The notes: generated by a model not told the origin, from the sequence alone. DNA of 64,000 nt from Utricularia gibba (GCA_002189035.1 NEEC01000008.1:248001-312000); one strand, 5' to 3'. Numbered from the stretch's first letter, positions 47,912 through 60,594 are shown. Numbers and translations are program-made.

Positions 47912-48118
47912 GATGAAGAAGGTGAAAATGAGGAGATGGAGGAAGAGATGATGGCTTTTGAACAACACAAGATGGAAAGACTATGAAAAATGGTGTAGGA
48001 AAATGAAAGTGTTATTGAGGACCTCAAGAATACTAGACACGAGATTAATACTCTCTAGAACGAAGTGTATGAATTGAGAAAATAAGTGCAAGAGTTAAAG
48101 ATCACAAGTGAGGATTAG
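47912..48118 (+). pseudogene. Remnant of a coiled-coil coding region
   Basis: From GAA at 47915 one frame reads an acidic helix (EEGENEEMEEEMMAFEQHKM, then ERL), a stop, ENESVIEDLKNTRHEIN, a stop, then NEVYELRK, a stop, and VQELKITSED to the TAG at 48116-48118. The composition suggests a once-coding coiled coil broken by point mutations, plausibly from a transposon protein. The family is unknown. Confidence 0.45.
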
Positions 48119-48513
48119 TAACACACCAAACAAAATGTTATAAAAGCAGCTAGATAATATTATATTAACCACCTTTTGAATGAAAAGGAAGAAGAATCTA
48201 TATATACAATACTATACTTAAAGGATTGAATTTGCCTCCTGAACACATTCCAAATGGAAGATGATTGTGATTTTTATTTTAGATGTGTTGAATGAATATT
48301 TGGTTTATATGATAGACTTTTTGTTATTTTATTAATTAGAGATTGACCAAGTTTATTTCAAATTGGTAATTTTGCCATGAATAAAAAAAATTGTTATGTT
48401 AATAGAAGAAAATATTTTTAAGAGAACCCTTGGGTTGTTGATCTCTTTTTTATTGAATGAAAGCTGTATCACTCTCGAATTATGCATATTGTAGAAGAGT
48501 GATATAGTATGCA

Positions 48514-49544
48514 TGATAAACAAAAAATTTACAATGTCGTTAAAATTGCAAATTTTTTTATCAAATAAATTTATAAACATAATTCACACCCAATCATTCA
48601 ACAAATATGAGCATAGTGGACTAGAGTAGAACACAAAAAGCTATATGCTTGTTGTGCGAAAGTTGATACATATCGTTTTTGTCACGGTTGAAAAATTTAA
48701 TCTAAACTAGAACTAACAGTTTTATAATAATATGCTAAAAAGCAGAAAACGAGTAAAAGAAATTATATCTCTAAAATTAATCAAGGTGATGCCTTGGGAC
48801 TCTCAAAGGTTGCATACTTATCACTAAAATAACCTCATCAAAACTACAAATCATGCATCTAATAAGCAAAAGTCTAGATTTACCAAAACTCTTGTTTTTC
48901 TCTAATCTTTGGTCTACTTCTAATTAGAGTTGTTTAAGATGAGTGTCACTATCTTCTTCTCCTGGATCTATCCTACTTTGTTAAAGAAGTAGTATGATTT
49001 ATTGCTAACGAGATCAAAAGAATAATTTGCACACTATCCCCCTTCCCCCCTTTGGTCTCAAGGCACCCCTAGATGATTAGCTAATTATACTAAGAGAAAA
49101 TAAAACACTTTTATAACATAACATGAAAACTATCTTTGTTCCACAACTTAACAGCAAGAAGAGAGACAACAAAATCAGCAGTAACTCTAATTATAAACAG
49201 TTGTATGAAAAAAAACTAAAACTATTCTTAGTTAAGAATAATGTTTTTCATAAGTGAAAGAAGTTATCAAAAGAGGACTTGGTTCATGGTTTGTCTTCTT
49301 CATTTTTTCTTGTAAGTTTCTCCTAGATCTCCCTCTCAAAAGTCTGTGGCATGTTGTTCGAAGTCTTGGAAATATTTTCCCACTCTCATTATGTCTAAAA
49401 TCCATCTTTTTATCTTCTTGGATTTTGATGTACTTTCTTTCAACTTTTGTCCACTTCTTATGTAACTTCACTCTTCGCTTTCGTCTCCTTGGATTTGGGT
49501 TGCTAAAAACATGCTGCATTGTTCAAGAAAATGATTAGAATTAA
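48514..49544 (-). mobile_element. 5'-truncated LTR fragment (copy D)
   Basis: On the plus strand it starts TGATAAACAAAAAATTT, the exact complement of the 3' end of copy A. The minus-strand sequence follows copy A through GAACAATGCAGCAT, ATCCAAGGAGA and AAAATCCAAGAAGAT, but the first 150 or so bases of the LTR are missing. A 15-bp direct repeat AGAGTGATATAGTAT flanks it at 48496-48510 and 49545-49559. Open frames at 49232-49538 lie inside the LTR. Confidence 0.75.
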
Positions 49545-49765
49545 AGAGTGATATAGTATATATTTACAAATAACATTTTGCATGGGTACTACTTGTTATT
49601 GAAATGGTACCAAGAGTATGCTAGATGCTACTTATTATTAAAAACAATAATCAAGATATTCACATGTATTTTTTTTTAAAAAACTATTGTGTATTGATTA
49701 TACTATTAAGTAGTAGATAAGAAAATATTTGTAGGTTAAAAAATTGAGTTGAAAGGATTTAGTAT

Positions 49766-50304
49766 GATAATTTTGAATAAATATTGAAAAAAATTATTTT
49801 TTAAGTCACAATGTTTGTATTATTTTCATTTTACAGTCTAATATTTTAATTTATTTAAAATGTAGTCAAAAAATTTACCAATAAATTCATTTTGTAACAT
49901 TCTATCCAAAAACTTTTCAGAATTAACTAAATATTGTATCGTTCACTCTCATTTCTTTTTTTATTAAATAATTATGCATTATTTTCAAATAAGTCATAAA
50001 AAAATTTTAAATTTCAAGTGAATTTTTACACTTGTAATATAATTTAGAAAATATAATTTAAAGTTTTTGTATGATTTATTTGAAAAAAATACACAATTAT
50101 TTAATCAAAAAAAGAAATGAGAGTGAATGATACAATGTTTAATTAGTTTTGACAAGTTTTTTTGGGTGAGGTGCCATAAAGTGAGTTCATTGTTAAATTT
50201 TTTGATGAATTTTTTACAAATTAAAATGTTTGATTGTAAAATACATATGTACCAAATATTATGACTTAAAAAATGATTTTTCTCATAAATATTTATGTAA
50301 TTTT
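49766..50304. repeat. Long imperfect inverted repeat (fold-back element)
   Basis: Two arms of about 260 bases face each other around a centre near 50035. For example TTTTTTAAGTCA and TTCACTCTCATTTCTTTTT on the left are matched by TGACTTAAAAAA and AAAAAGAAATGAGAGTGAA on the right. The RNA could form a long hairpin. No certain target duplication or coding potential was found. Confidence 0.75.
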
Positions 50305-50881
50305 CTATTATTGATATGATAATATATTTAGAATAATTACAAAATATTTACAATGATATTTATGATGTTTTCATATTAAATTATATATATAATTTATTAG
50401 GTTTTTTAATATTATATATTTTGAATATAAATAATATTATATTCATCATTATTTCTTAAAATATTAATAAAATAATAATTATGAATATATATAGAAATGT
50501 AAAGATTAGAAAAGGAAATGTGCAATACACTTATTCTAGATTTTATACATTTATTTTAAATCAAAGTATCAAATATGACCATTTATTAAAATTTTTTAAA
50601 AGGATAGCCATTTATCAAATATAATGATAAAGAGATGATCATTAATCAAATAAATTCCTGAAACTTGTGAGCCATTCCTGAAATTACGCATTGGGTGCGC
50701 ACCAGATGGGTGTAAGGCATGTGATTTTTTTGTTGTATTTGATAAATTAACTTTATTTTACTTATAATTGTATTAATTTGTATAATATGTATATATTTTA
50801 AAATAATGCAACTTTAACACACCCTAAAAATCGGATTCATAAAATCAACTAATCTCGCACCTATACACCCTAAATCTAGCA
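50305..50881. other. AT-rich intergenic DNA
   Basis: Nothing recognisable except a stretch near 50440-50480 that is the inverted counterpart of 36762-36810. Confidence 0.35.
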
Positions 50882-50889
50882 CCTCGTAC

Positions 50890-51918
50890 TAGAGGTGGGT
50901 TCGGTTACGAACCATATGATTTCGGTTCGGAACCGAACGATTCCAAAACCGCGGTTCACTGTAGACAACGGTTCCGGTTTCGGTTCGGAACCATACGGAC
51001 GAAACCTTGAACTGGAACCATATGGACGGTTTCGGTTCGAAAACAGAATCGAGATTCGCGAACCGAACCATAACCGAAACTGATCAGTTACTGTTTGTAG
51101 ATGTTTTCCAGGCACCCATATGAATCATTGTGGGTGATTGGTATTGAAATTTGTAATAATTATTTTTTTTATATTTAAATATTATCAAACAATATATTTA
51201 ATAATATTAATTTTTGTATTTAACTAGATAGATTATGTAATATACTATATTAATTTATAAAAAACTATAACTTAAATTATTTGATAAATTATCTCAATAA
51301 AATATAATTAAAATCAATATAATTTGTGACTTAAATAAATGAAATAAATAATTAAATTATTAGCATTTGAATATATATTTGATAAATAAATTTATAGTAT
51401 GCAAATAAATGAAATAAATTATTAAAGTGATAAAATTATCAGTAATTGAAAACATATACAATAAAATTACATTTTTTCAGATACCCACATTAGTTTGTGA
51501 GTGTTCGGGAAGAACATCTAAAAGACAGAGACCATTCCATGGCCACCCGCATTTACTCATGCCTCATGTAAGAGTGTCATGAGGGCGAATGAGATCATTT
51601 TTCAGGCACCCACATCTATCGTCAGTCTGTCTGGGAATGGGTGTTTCAGAAGATTTTCCAGGCACCCACTTACGTCGTATGTGTGTCTGAAATCATATAC
51701 ATTTATTTATTTTTTTTAATTTTTTTCTAATTTTTTAATTTTTTTATGTTTTTTTTAAATTTTTTTCGGTTCCGAACCGTGAACAGTACGGTTCATACAC
51801 GGGTCGGAACCGTCGGTTCCACGATTGCAAATTTGTCAAATCGAACCGAAACCGATACCGTACGGACATCCACCTCCTGGAACCGAGCAGAACCCGGTTC
51901 GAACCGAACCCAACTCTA
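50890..51918. mobile_element. Non-autonomous hAT element with 8-bp target duplication CCTCGTAC
   Basis: The 1029-bp element starts TAGAGGTGGGTTCGG and ends CCGAACCCAACTCTA, imperfect inverted repeats. CCTCGTAC is present on both sides (50882-50889 and 51919-51926). Both ends are packed with GGTTCGG/CCGAACC-type motifs in both orientations, the subterminal pattern of hAT elements where transposase binds. No transposase is encoded. Confidence 0.85.
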
Positions 51919-52182
51919 CCTCGTACCCATTATGGTGCAACCTGGCGTGTGAGGCTGCTGTATGATATCGAAGTAGCGCAGTTCAAGTGAATATCAGGCC
52001 CATGTCGCCCATGACCCACTTCCAATTTGGGCCCAATTTTCTCCAATTAATTATTTGAGAAATAATCCATGATTCAAAGAACCCTACGTTATTCTTTCTT
52101 CGTATTTGGTTGTGACCTCCCGCCTCTTTGAACTGGTGACTCGATTCCGATGTTTCCATTGCTCGGATGGTAGATTTAGTCT

Positions 52183-54037
52183 ATGAGGGACAAGATTTGC
52201 AAGCTAGTGAAGAATGGATTCTACAAGGAAGCAATTTCTCTGTTCACCAAGCGTCACGCCTTCGCTATTGCTCCAACAGATTTCACTTTTCCATACATCC
52301 TTAAGGCCTGCTCTGAGCTGAAAGCAGTCACCTATGGCGAAATGCTCCACGCCCACATATTGAAATCCGGATATACGAGTACTCATACTGTTACCGATTT
52401 GACTAACATGTACATGAAGATTGGTTGGGTCGATAGTGCAGCCAAGTTGTTCGATGAAATTCCTATTCCAGCATTATCTATTCTTAACGTTGTTATTTCT
52501 GGGTTTGGGCAAAATGGTTTTTTCGAAGAGGGTTTTTCAATATTTAAAGTGTTCTGTGTGCCTAATGCTCGGGTTGACTCAGTTACAATAGCTGGAGTGA
52601 CATCTAGTTGCAGGAATGTAGTCATTGGCGTACAGGTTCATTGTCTAGCGGTTAAGATTGGTGTGGAAAAGGAACACTTTGCGGCAACATCGTTGATGAC
52701 CATGTACTTGAGTTGTGCAGAACTGAATTCTGCTGAAAGATTTTTTGATTTGATTGAAAACAAGGGTGTAATCTGCTATGCTGCATACTTGTCAGGACTC
52801 GCGCAGAATGGAGTTGTTGAGATAGTAATACGGGTTTTTCGGGAAATGCTGGGATTGTTACATGAGCGGCCTACTGGAGTGACAGTTATAGCTGCCCTCT
52901 CTGCTTGTGGTAATGGAAAGCTTATTCGGTTTGGTAGGCAGCTTCATGCGCTTATAATAAAACTGGAGTTGGAATCCCATACCAAAGTAGGGACTAGTCT
53001 TGTGGATATGTATTCAAAATGTGGATCTTGCCAATGTTCCATTGCTGCATTTAGAGAAATGGAAGGCACCAAGAACCTTATAACGTGGAATTCAATGATT
53101 GCAGGATTACTCCGGAATGGTCAACATGAGAATGCTATCATTCTTTTTGCTGAGTTAGAATGTGGAGGGCTGAAACCTGATATTGTTACATGGAATTCTT
53201 TAATTAGCGTTTTTTTCGAGCTTAGGAAAAGCTGAAGAAGCCCTGCTCTTTTTCAGAAAGATGCTTGCATGTGATGTAAATCCAAATGAAAAATGTATTA
53301 CTAGTTTGTTAGCTGTTTGTTCATCATGTTCCCTGGAAAAGTTTGGAAGGCAAATTCATGCATATTCTGCAAGAACAGGATTCATTGATGACCAAATTTT
53401 GGGTACGGCTATTATTGACATGTACATGAAATCCGGGCAACCTTCGTTAGCATTTAATGTTTTCAACCAGTTTCATATGAAGCCAAATGATCCAGCATTC
53501 TGGAATGCGATGATTTCTGGGTACAGTAAAAATGGGCTAAGTGATGCTGCTTTTGGTATTTTCGACCAAATGGTAGCACAGAAAATCATACCAAATTCAA
53601 TTACTCTCAGTTGCCTATTGTCCCTCTGCAGTCACACTGGTCAGCTAGAGAAGGGTTTTGAGATTTTCAGGTTATTGACAGTAAAATATGGTTTGGATCC
53701 AACTCCAAACCATATGAGTATATTGATTGACCTTCTCAGTCGTGTTGGTCGTCTAGACGAGGCTTTTGATCTTCTTAAGGCAGAAGATAAAAATTCTTCT
53801 GTCACAGGCTTGGCTTGTCTGCTTGATGCTGCTAAGGGTCATTTAGAACCCAAGCTAGGAGAGGAAATGAGCCAAAGAATGTTAGACTTGCAGCCTGAAA
53901 ACCCTATCCCTTTTGTGATTTTGTCCAACATTTATGCAGGTCTAGAGAAGTGGAAAGATGTACATATGGTAAGACAGTTGATGGATGAGAAGGGACTTAA
54001 AAAACTCCCTGGCGTCAGTTCCGTGAGAGTAGCTTAA
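52183..54037 (+). CDS. Pentatricopeptide repeat protein (PLS class, E-type), with one frameshift
   Basis: A probable organellar RNA-binding protein for RNA editing or processing. The single exon starts at the ATG at 52183. PPR motifs run through the protein, with PLS-type landmarks such as DFTFPYILKACSELKAV, GEMLHAHILKSGY, GTSLVDMYSKCG, WNSMIAGLLRNGQHENAI and WNAMISGYSKNG. The C-terminus (LEKWKDVHMVRQLMDEKGL, then KKLPGVSSV) is an E motif; there is no DYW domain. The frame breaks at a run of seven T (53210-53216); six T would join WNSLISVFSSLGKAEEAL into one 617-residue protein. As read, the first part stops at 53235 after 350 codons and the rest continues to 54037. It most resembles an Arabidopsis E-type protein such as At2g02750, from memory. 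The break could be a real mutation or a sequence error. Confidence 0.88.
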
Positions 54038-56371
54038 GAACCAGCATACAGATCTCAGCTTGAAAACTGTAGAATCTATCCTCTGCTGCACCACAAGCAT
54101 GCATTTCAGAAAAATTGCAGCAGATGCCGTCTTTAGAACCATTAACTGAATGGTCCTTCGGCAGCTAGTGAACATTATCCTCGTGGCGTTGCTGCTAGAA
54201 CGATGCTTCGAGTCTGTGCAGATTGAACCATCCATGTACCCTTTTGCTTCATAAGCATTGGCAACACAACAGTGCACTTAGCTTCTTCAATATAAGCTTG
54301 GCCTGCATGGGCTAGAACGATACTCGAGTTTAGGATCATTTTTTACATTCACGTAGAATTACAATTGTACATTTGTGAAGTATGTAAGGTTAATTTTTGT
54401 TTTTTTAAATTAATTTAAAATACATTTAATATTTTCAATTACTAGTTTTATTAATGGTAAACAGTTTTTATTAATTCAAAATTTTCATTTAAGATACATT
54501 TTCAAGCACTAAAGTAGAGTTTAATGATCTTTGGAAAAAAACATGTATTTTTAAGATTTTATTTCCAATTTTTTATAAAAAAGTATAATAATATTTCAAA
54601 ATAACATATGGTTTTTAAAGTATTATTTCCAAATGTTTAAAAACAAGGTTTGCTGTGTTTGGAAACTTAATAATTTGATGAAACAAATATAAGATTCGGA
54701 TTATGATTCAGACAAAATAAATGCGATGTCTTAAAATTATAGGGATCGTATCATCATCACTAATATCATCTTAACCCTAATAAGAACCTGATTATTCAAT
54801 AAACTACTCGAGTCCACCAAAGTCCTTTCATTTACTTAACTTTTTTATTTGTCTTTAATTAAATTTGAGGATAAATATGTTACTCTATCCTTCCCTTAAA
54901 TCTATTCGTATTTGATAAGAAAAGAATGACAAAATTCAATTATTATAAATTTTAAAATAATGGACATATTCACCTTTTTTTTATTCTAAAGTGTCACATT
55001 GTTTTTAGCTAATGGATTAAACGAATAACAATACTTGCCAACCAATCATAAAACAAAAAACAATGCAAAATAAAGCAAATTTCAAAGAAAAAGTTAAACA
55101 ATTTGTTTTCAATTTATTCCTAGCAAGTATGTGTTTTTGCACTTGAATTCTTCATATTATCTAGAAATGTGAATTCTTTTAATTTCTTTGTTTTTCAATT
55201 TTTTTCTCCCTTTTATTCTTCAAGTCTCATTTGAAGTCATGTTTGCATACTTTTATTCTCATCTCTTTTCCTTCTTTTTTTTTTACTTCCTTAGTATATG
55301 CGTGTACTGTCATTTCCTATTTTTCTAGTTTTTTTTCTCTTTCGATCTCCATTTTACTATTTATATTCTAGGATAGACTTTGCTATATCTAAACTTTTCG
55401 AAATGTGATCCATGAAATGTTTAATTGTACTTAGGTAGATAGGATTAGACCAAAATTTCATATCATTAATTTAGTCTCAATCTTGATTAAAAGATGAAAG
55501 TTGCATTACATAAACATTTTCAGAAATATCAAAATTCATAGTAAAATTTTCATTTTCATAGTAAACTATATCAATTTCCCTAACTAAAAATAATCAACAA
55601 TTATGTGATATCATTTACTCTCTCTATTAAAGTCTAATTCGACTAATCCAATCATTTTCAATTCTCTTTGTAACATAATATATTAATAATCTTTGCTACA
55701 CTTATTATCAAGCTTAATTTGAAATTGTTTCTCTTATTAATTTCATGTAAAAAGCTATTATATAGATGTCAATCACAACACGAATATGAGATGAATTTGA
55801 ACTTAATAACTTTCTACCAAAGAAAGTTTTCATTCACATGTTGTCAAGTGAGCAACCCAACTACTCCACCATACTTAGTAGTGATAACTAATTTCTATAT
55901 AAGCCCTTCTCAACCTAAATAGCATCATCTTTTCATTTATCATTTTTAATTTCTTGATATTCAATTGTCACATTGACTACGATTTAATAGTTAACGATGC
56001 ATTTTGTAATAATCTCCCCAAGCTAAAAGAAACAACTTTTGATTGGCAAGACAGTTAAGATGGCTTTGCAAGAGTTAGATGTTTTCTTATCAATAGTAAC
56101 ATGCATATCTGTTGCTTATACTTTTCTTCCACTTTTTTCAATTAACTTATCCGTTGAACTTCTAAAGGGAATTCCAATATAATTGGAGGGGAGGGAATCA
56201 ATAACTTAGCCAAGTGAAGCTGTCGTATGAAGTATGATAGTTTATAATATATTTACATTCATCATACTGATTGTGTGTAAATTTATACATAGACTTAAAA
56301 CATTAGCAAAAATCATTATTAATTACATTATTTTTTAATATTTCTATTGCTCCACTTATCAAGTACTGTGC
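54038..56371. other. PPR 3' region and AT-rich intergenic DNA
   Basis: The first 300 bases are probably the PPR 3'UTR. The remainder is AT-rich, without gene or recognisable repeat boundary. Confidence 0.4.
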
Positions 56372-56911
56372 GGGTCATTTTCAAAACCACCAACTGCAAA
56401 AAAACCCAATTCCAAAACCATCCACTGTGTGTACTATGTGTACAAAACCACTCATCCTAACTTTTTCTTTTCTTTTTTGAATTACTTTTATTCTTAGATA
56501 TCGTACACATTTAAATATAATAAATATATACATTTAAATAATATAATTTCTGTTATAAATATGTCAAATTTTTTTAAAACACTGTTTATGTCACTCAAAC
56601 TAACTAATTAATAAAATATTTTTAAAAAATTACTCATAATTATAATTGTATAATTTTAAAATAAAAATACACATATTTATATTTCTAATATTCCTCAAGA
56701 TATTTACGTTTTTTTGAAATTACAAATATAATACATATATATTATATGTATCATTATTTTTGAACATATAATAATAGAAATCATATTTTTCTATATAATA
56801 TAATGATATTTTGATTAATGAAAACAAATTTTACATATATTAATTTATATTGAAATTGATGCCTACAATATAAATTATAGTGTCCGAGATTTTTAAGCAC
56901 CATAATAATCT

Positions 56912-57705
56912 ATTACAGTTACTAGAAATGTACAACAATTTTGAAATAATAACAAAATATAATATTTATATTTATAATATTCCACAAGATATTCGATTTT
57001 TTTGAAAAAATACAAAGATATATCTTATATGAATCATTATAATACATATATATCTATAATGTGTCGATTTTTTTTATAATACAATAATAGAATTCATGTT
57101 TTACTATATACTAATTGTATTTCAATTTTACATATGTTACCTTATGTTGATCAATCACTACAATTCATCAATTACAGTTACCAGAAATGAAAGTAATATA
57201 AGTAATACGATAATTCTCTATTTTTTACAATCACTGTAATCATGAATTACAGTTATCAGAAATAAAAGTAATATAAGCAAAACGAAAATTGTTTATTTTT
57301 CCAATCCTCGTAATCATCAATTACAGTTACCCAAAATGAAAGTAATATAAAGAAAATGACAATTACTTATTTCTGGCGATCACTGTAATTCATCAATTAT
57401 AGTTGCTAGAAATGAAAGTAATATAAGCAAAATGAAAATTGTTTATTTTTTCCAATCCTTGTAATCATCAATTACAGTTATTAGAAATGAATGTAACCAA
57501 AACGAAAATTGTTTATTTTTACCAATCCCTGTAATCATCAATTACAGTTACCAGAAATGAATGTAACCAAAACGAAAATTGTTTATTTTTGCCAATCCCT
57601 ATAATCATCAATTACAGTTACGAAAAACAAAAGTAATATAAAGGAAACGATAATTGCATAATTATGCTGATCACTGTAATTCATCAATTACAGTTGCCAG
57701 GAAAA
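56912..57705. repeat. Tandem subterminal repeats of 70-76 bp at the left end of the MULE
   Basis: Eight units have the core ATTACAGTTA (or a close variant) at 57171, 57246, 57320, 57396, 57471, 57541, 57611 and 57687, spaced 70-76 bases apart. Each unit also has GAAATGAAAGTAATATAA or GAAATGAATGTAACC, a TTGTTTATTTTT-like stretch, and (C)ACTGTAAT or a variant. An isolated core occurs at 56912. This is the subterminal array of the element. Confidence 0.85.
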
Positions 57706-57735
57706 TAATATTTTACATATTGATAATATTAATCC

Positions 57736-60594
57736 TTATTTCATAAACGACCCAAAAAATTTACGCATATGTGACTTCTGCTTCCTAGGCTGTTGAGTAG
57801 ACAAGCTTGGAAGATCAAACATAGTGTTCATACCTTGAGGTCGTTCTTGAATAGATGACCGTGGTTGTTGAGAAACACCTTCGAAATCATGGAGATATGG
57901 TACATCAATAGATACCCGATGGCTGTGAGGTGGACTATGTGCAGGTGAAGCTGTATCTTGTGAAAATCTTGGTCTCCCACTATGTCTACTTCTCCTTCCT
58001 ATGCTCCTTCCCCTATCCATATTCATCCTATATCGCGAACTACGTGTACGACCATGTCTAATCATCTTTTTACGTGTAGGATCATGAATGAGGGGCATTG
58101 TTGCTGACCAATGTCTCTCTGCTTGAAGTGGATGAAATTGGACCTTGTATGCTTTCAACAAATGTTGTTGTAAGTGTATGGGATCCACATATTGTCTTGA
58201 ATCAACTCCAAGTCTCTTGCACGCTTGAAATAAGCATGTCTTTTATATTGAATAAATGAAAATTATTAAATCATAGTCTAACCTTTTGTGCATGTGAGCA
58301 TGGTATTCCATAATTTTGCCCTCCTTGATGCGCACCACACAAATGTTATCTTTCCCATTTGCTTTCCTTCGGTTGATTACATGAACTATCATTTTGTAGC
58401 GATCATAAATCTCTACTCTTGAATAAGGATGAGACTTGTCCCAATGATCAAACAATCGTTGTGCTTGTGTCGAAAGGACTTGATTCTTCCTTTGTGGCCT
58501 CTAGTGCCAACTCCAAACCTTCTGAAATATACTTTTTGCATCGAGCAAATGTAGCCTGCATGTTATTACATTCAAAATTTTCGGTAAATTTAAAACACAA
58601 AACACAAATTAATCATACTTGAGCCAATGCCGTAAGTGGGAGATGTCGTGCTCCTTTCAAAACACCGTTCATTCCTTCAACTTGATTGGTAGTCATTGTT
58701 CCATATCTTCGGCCACCATCGTGAGATATTGTCCAAGCCTCGGAGTAACATTCATTAAGTAGTTCCAAGCCACAATATTTATCATTCTAAGCTCTTCCAT
58801 ATAATCATAGAATTTCTCCATGTACCCGGTGAATGATGCTTTAAGGAAAAACGTTCGAACCGGCTCAGATTTAAATCTGTCAAAGAAATTTGCTCGAAAA
58901 TGGCGAAAGCGATAGCGATGACATCCTCCAAATTCTTCACTGAATGCTGTAACTCTGATTGCTGCCTTTCGAATAGAGTCACATCTATCAGAAATCAAGC
59001 ACGTGGGTTTTCCCAAAGTAATGTAAGTTCCCACTAACTCTAGAAACCATAGCCAAGAAGCATCAGTTTCTTCATCTACTATGGCAAAGGCAAGCGGCAA
59101 AATCTTTCCACATTGAGAGACGGTCACCGCAATGAGCATTTTGTGCCTGTATGTCGCATACAAGTGCGTTGCATCGACTGAAATAACCGGACGGGTGTGC
59201 TGGTAGGCATGTATACATGGTCCAAACGCCCAGAAGTAATAGTGCAATGTGACTCCATCTTCCTTATTCCTCCATTGGATTACGGTGCCTGGATTTTGTA
59301 AGACAACTTCATTTAAGAAAGCTGGAAGTTTCTTTACTGATTCCTCCCATGTGCCATACACCTTCTCAAAGGCCTTTCGCATTCCATACCATGCACGTTT
59401 GTACGGTACTTCATAACCAGTTCTATCCAACACAGCTGCAATAATAGTTGACACTTTGGTCCCAATGTCTGCTTCAATATATGGCTTGGCAATCTTAGAG
59501 ATATAATCATGATTGATGTTTCTGTGAATAAAGAATCCCGCCCCCTACCGCTTGCATGTGTGAGGCTCAATAAGCTTTGAGATCTTCCATTTTCCCAACC
59601 ATTTATAATGAGCTGTGCGAATCCTCCAGTGACAATTTTGAGTGTCACGTTGTTTGCAATACATCTCCAAGACTCTAGGTTCAGTGTCACCAACAGTGAA
59701 CTCCTTTCCAATTTCAATGGAAAATTCTCTAACTTGTCTTCGAAAATCTTCTTTATCTTCAAATAGATCACCTTCCTTAAATCTCGGTTCATATTGATGT
59801 GTGTATACTCCATGATTACTTGATTCTTCCTCTATATCATGTAAACCTGAGTTAGGAAACCATTCCGATTCAAAACTTGCGTTTCCTTCAAGCACATTCT
59901 CTTCGCCTTCTGAGTTTTGAGGAGTATGATCAATATCGGGAACCTCATTTTCATTAGTGAATTGTATAAATGAATCGCCATCAACATTTTGGGTTGGACC
60001 GAAATCATAATTCACATATTCATCTATAGAAAAATAGAATATCATAAAATTAAAAAAAACATATACAATTTCGAAATTTACAAGAAAGAAATAGTCATTA
60101 CCGTTGTCTCCAATTTGTGAGTGAGATTCTTCTGAAAAAAATGGGTCATATTCCACAAATAAATCCACCGGAGCAATAACATGGTTAGGTTCATGAAGAT
60201 AATCTAGGTTGCTCTGTGCCTCTAAATTCAAATACCTCGTTTCTCTAGTCACAACATCAAAAAACTGGGCTGATAATCTAAGATTGAACCTCAAAGAAGA
60301 CAATTGAACAATCTCATATAACCTTGCTTTTAATTCTTCCAATGAAATATCGGCATCTGACTAAAAAAACTGGATTGGTGCCACATTATAACTTACATAA
60401 TTCCCGTAATTAAAGATTTGACCTTCAAAGAAGACCTTGTATGAGACAGATCTGAAGACCATCCAAATAGAGAGATATGTAAGAATGAGGTTGCAAGAAG
60501 ATGAGGTTCTGAAGAAGTATGAAAGAATGGTTTTCAAAACCCTTTCAATTTGAACAATTCGGTCATGTAATTGGGGCATGTGAGTCCAAAACAT
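57736..60594 (-). pseudogene. MULE transposase (mudrA-like), broken
   Basis: Minus strand, in order. An N-terminal region (MVFRSVSYKVFFEGQIFNYG, 60594-60361); the MuDR DNA-binding region (FEDKEDFRRQVREFSIEIGK, then CHWRIRTAHYKWLGKWKI, to 59548); the MULE DDE domain (SVDATHLYATYRHKMLIAVT, ILPLAFAIVDEETDASWLWF, near 59180-59030); DGGRRYGTMTTNQVEGMN (about 58720-58660); a SWIM finger remnant (IPCSHA, about 58290); and the C-terminal YVDPIHLQQHLLKAYKVQFH with Arg/Ser-rich tail (58188-57736). It is disrupted by TAG codons at 60363-60361 and 59547-59545 and a one-base frameshift near 58764-58771. An intron of 78 bases (60101-60024) keeps the frame. The first 5' codons cannot be fixed. Confidence 0.85.

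Noticed and set aside
49232-49538. Basic open frame on the minus strand and hydrophobic one on the plus strand
   Set aside because: They fall inside LTR fragment D.
50876-51115. Open frames made of repeated Arg/Pro/Asn words
   Set aside because: They arise from the repeated GGTTCGG motifs of the hAT element end.
56912-57705. Possible CRISPR-like array from regularly spaced repeats
   Set aside because: The units repeat along their whole length with no unique spacers, and the DNA is a plant nuclear transposon end.
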